The notes under the pieces were generated by a model. That model ran no database searches, was not told where the DNA came from, and saw only the letters and a list, made by a program, of their open reading frames with translations. Below, piece by piece: positions 5,980 to 7,299 of a DNA stretch of 7,299 nucleotides. Origin of the DNA: Ktedonobacterales bacterium. GTDB taxonomy: Bacteria > Chloroflexota > Ktedonobacteria > Ktedonobacterales > JADMIN01. A program made the translations under genes and the position numbers. Location: positions 1 to 7,299 of the forward strand of contig JADMIN010000115.1 in the NCBI GenBank assembly GCA_015478575.1. The letters are read 5' to 3'. Positions within the stretch are counted from its first letter, which is position 1; each line of letters begins with the position of its first letter.

Positions 5980-5999
5980 CACAAGGTGAGGAGTGGCAC

Positions 6000-6929
6000 A
6001 TGGCATCCGATGAGACGGGCGGGCGAAGGATGAAGCTGGGCTGGCTGGCCCCACTCGATGAGAGCGCCAGTTCGGGCACGGCGCCGCGCTTTCGTGACGT
6101 GCTGGCGATGGCCCAGGCCGCCGAGGACATTGGCCTCGATTCATTCTGGCTGGCGGACCATTTCTTCTACCAGCCACCGGAAGGGCCAGCGGTTGGCCAG
6201 TGGGAGGCGCTCACCTTTCTGAGCGCGCTGGCCGCCATCACCTCGCGCATCCAGCTTGGGCCGATGGTCGCCGCGACCGCGTTTCGTAATCCCGCCTTGC
6301 TGGCGAAGATGGCCGCTAGCCTCGACGAGATCAGTGATGGCCGCTTTATCCTCGGTATCGGTGCTGGCTGGCACGAGCCAGAATACCGCGCCTTCGGCTA
6401 TCCCTTCGACCATCGCGCCGCCCGCTTTGAGGAGGCGCTTCAGATTGTCGTGCCACTGCTGCGCGAGGGGCACGTGGACTTTACGGGACACTACTCCCAG
6501 GCGCGGAATTGTCCCTTGCGCCCGCGTGGCCCCTCGCCTAGAGGGCCACGCTTCCTGATCGGAGCCAAGCGCCCACGCATGCTGCGCCTCGTCGCGCGCT
6601 ATGCTGATGCGTGGAACACCGCCTGGCACACGCAGCCGGAGCAGGTGGCCGCGGCGTGGAGCGAATTGCTGGCGGCCTGCGCTGAGGTGGGGCGCGACCC
6701 GGCGACGTTGGAACTGACGGCGGGTGTGCCACTGCGCATCACCCTGCCTGGTGAGACGCCACCATCGGACGAGAAAGCGATCACGGGCACACCAGAGCAG
6801 GTGGCTGAGGCGCTGCGCGGCTTTGCCGCGGTAGGCGTGCGGCACGTGATCGTCGTGCTGGAGCCAGATGGTCTCGATGGCCTGGCGCGTTTTGGCCGCG
6901 TTGTCGAACTCCTGGACCAAGACTCCTGA
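6000..6929 (+). CDS. LLM-class (luciferase-like) flavin/F420-dependent oxidoreductase, second copy
   Basis: This 309-aa luciferase-like oxidoreductase is a diverged relative of the one at 3601-4572. Shared signatures are SFWLADHF (48-55), AFRNPALLAKMAASLDEISDGR (94-115 in part), LGIGAGWHEPEYRAFGYPF (118-136 in part) and a later LVARYADAW (197-205). Its N-terminus is shorter and differs (MKLGWLAP at 11-18), so it belongs to another LLM subgroup. Members reduce or oxidise small organic compounds with F420 or flavin; the substrate is unknown. ATG 6000 is chosen because AAGGTGAGGAG (5983-5993) lies 6 nt upstream; the ATG at 6030 has no room for a ribosome site, and the TTG at 5967 lies in the leader hairpin. 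The stop is TGA. The gene is intact and divergent from the cyclodeaminase-family gene. Confidence 0.92.
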   Translation: MASDETGGRRMKLGWLAPLDESASSGTAPRFRDVLAMAQAAEDIGLDSFWLADHFFYQPPEGPAVGQWEALTFLSALAAITSRIQLGPMVAATAFRNPALLAKMAASLDEISDGRFILGIGAGWHEPEYRAFGYPFDHRAARFEEALQIVVPLLREGHVDFTGHYSQARNCPLRPRGPSPRGPRFLIGAKRPRMLRLVARYADAWNTAWHTQPEQVAAAWSELLAACAEVGRDPATLELTAGVPLRITLPGETPPSDEKAITGTPEQVAEALRGFAAVGVRHVIVVLEPDGLDGLARFGRVVELLDQDS

Positions 6930-6956
6930 TGGCGCATCCCCTTCCCAGCGTGGGAG

Positions 6957-6981
6957 GCGAGCGTGCGTACGCGAGCGTGCG
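6957..6981 (+). repeat. Two direct copies of GCGAGCGTGCG, 14 bp apart
   Basis: The 11-mer occurs at 6957-6967 and 6971-6981, and a third copy lies at 5884-5894, before the second LLM gene. Two copies spaced 14 bp apart in an intergenic region might be a binding array, but the motif is GC-rich and simple, so chance remains possible. Confidence 0.4.
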
Positions 6982-6997
6982 GCTTGACCAGAGCCGG

Positions 6998-7003
6998 TAT
7001 ACT
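6998..7003 (+). promoter_or_regulatory. Possible -10 (TATACT) for the gene at 7089
   Basis: This is the same TATACT hexamer as in the promoters at 534, 873 and 5947. TTGACC at 6984-6989 is only 8 nt upstream, too close to act as its -35, so the match is partial. The start of transcription would be about 80 nt before ATG 7089. Confidence 0.3.
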
Positions 7004-7088
7004 GAGGTCTATAGCCGGGAAGCGATAGGGCTGTGGGTGAGGGGACGACCAAGGCGCGTGGTGGAGCATCGAGAAGAGGGAGGCTTGC

Positions 7089-7299
7089 ATGGCACGGAGC
7101 TGGCTCAGGCGGGGGCAGCCACTGACGACATCACCACGCGGCGCGGAGACGCCACCAGCCGCTGGCCCCCAGCGCACGCTGAGCGCGATGGGGGACCTCT
7201 ATCAGCAAGCCACCTGGGATCACCTCGCCTCTGAGCGGCACGAGGCGTTGCTCGCGCCCTATGCCACGATACTTGCCCCCGCGGAGGAGCGCCCTGGAG
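7089..7299 (+). CDS. Unrecognised protein, N-terminal part (runs off the window)
   Basis: The frame is open from ATG 7089 to the window end (70 codons). The start has a strong ribosome site, GAGGGAGG, about 5-6 nt upstream, and codons favour G or C in the third position, as in the neighbouring real genes. The N-terminus MARSWLRRGQPLT is basic and followed by a Pro/Ala/Arg-rich stretch; from about residue 35 the sequence (MGDLYQQATWDHL) looks more folded and helical. There is no clear signal peptide or transmembrane segment. I do not recognise the family. It follows the second LLM gene on the same strand with a 159-nt gap. Confidence 0.65.
   Translation, partial: MARSWLRRGQPLTTSPRGAETPPAAGPQRTLSAMGDLYQQATWDHLASERHEALLAPYATILAPAEERPG

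Noticed and set aside
6929..7234. 101-codon frame starting at an ATG overlapping the stop of the second LLM gene (TGATG)
   Set aside because: The overlap would allow coupled translation, but the sequence is Arg/Gly/Ala-rich without family features, and it conflicts with the frame at 7089, which has a much better ribosome site and runs off the window.
1..7299. CRISPR array, tRNA or rRNA genes
   Set aside because: I saw no spaced repeat series, no tRNA-like cloverleaf and no rRNA-like sequence on either strand.

Overview
The window is GC-rich bacterial DNA. It joins a decayed mobile-element region (about 1-2795) to a chromosomal stretch of oxidoreductase and amino-acid-metabolism genes (about 2795-7299). 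Two luciferase-like (LLM) oxidoreductases of the kind that usually use coenzyme F420, a large serine recombinase with an excisionase-like partner, an IS5-type transposase and leaderless promoters together suggest a Chloroflexota or Actinomycetota-like organism. Chloroflexota is my first guess, but there is no taxonomic marker here, so this is only an inference. Several genes end in TGA, so TGA is an ordinary stop codon.

Region 1 (1-498) is the right-hand part of an IS5-family insertion sequence: the transposase C-terminus, a terminal inverted repeat and a probable TTA target duplication. Region 2 (499 to about 2795) is the remnant of an integrated element. It holds a small winged-helix excisionase-like gene, an unrecognised small gene and a large serine recombinase. 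The first two genes share a promoter design: a common AATNTCGTCA box, GCTATACT, then exactly 7 nt to the ATG, which implies leaderless mRNAs. The recombinase is broken twice. Codon 33 is TGA, and a perfect 26-bp tandem duplication shifts the frame; deleting one copy restores the frame but not the stop.

Region 3 (about 2791-3467, minus strand) is the N-terminal and middle part of a class V (isopenicillin-N-epimerase-like) PLP aminotransferase gene. Homology stops just after the GNCHKWL motif, which carries the PLP lysine, exactly where the recombinase gene ends. The element therefore appears to have integrated at the active-site lysine codons, and the recombinase stop codon lies in former host sequence. 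The aminotransferase also carries a pair of compensating 1-nt indels that create a TGA stop.

Region 4 (3601-5755, minus strand) holds an LLM oxidoreductase resembling the Rv1855c type and an ornithine cyclodeaminase/mu-crystallin family gene. With the aminotransferase they form a same-strand series. Region 5 (5756-7299, plus strand) has a divergent intergenic region rich in inverted repeats, a second LLM oxidoreductase, and the start of an unrecognised gene running off the window. The aminotransferase, cyclodeaminase and two LLM enzymes could serve one amino-acid-derived pathway, but nothing in the sequence fixes the substrate.
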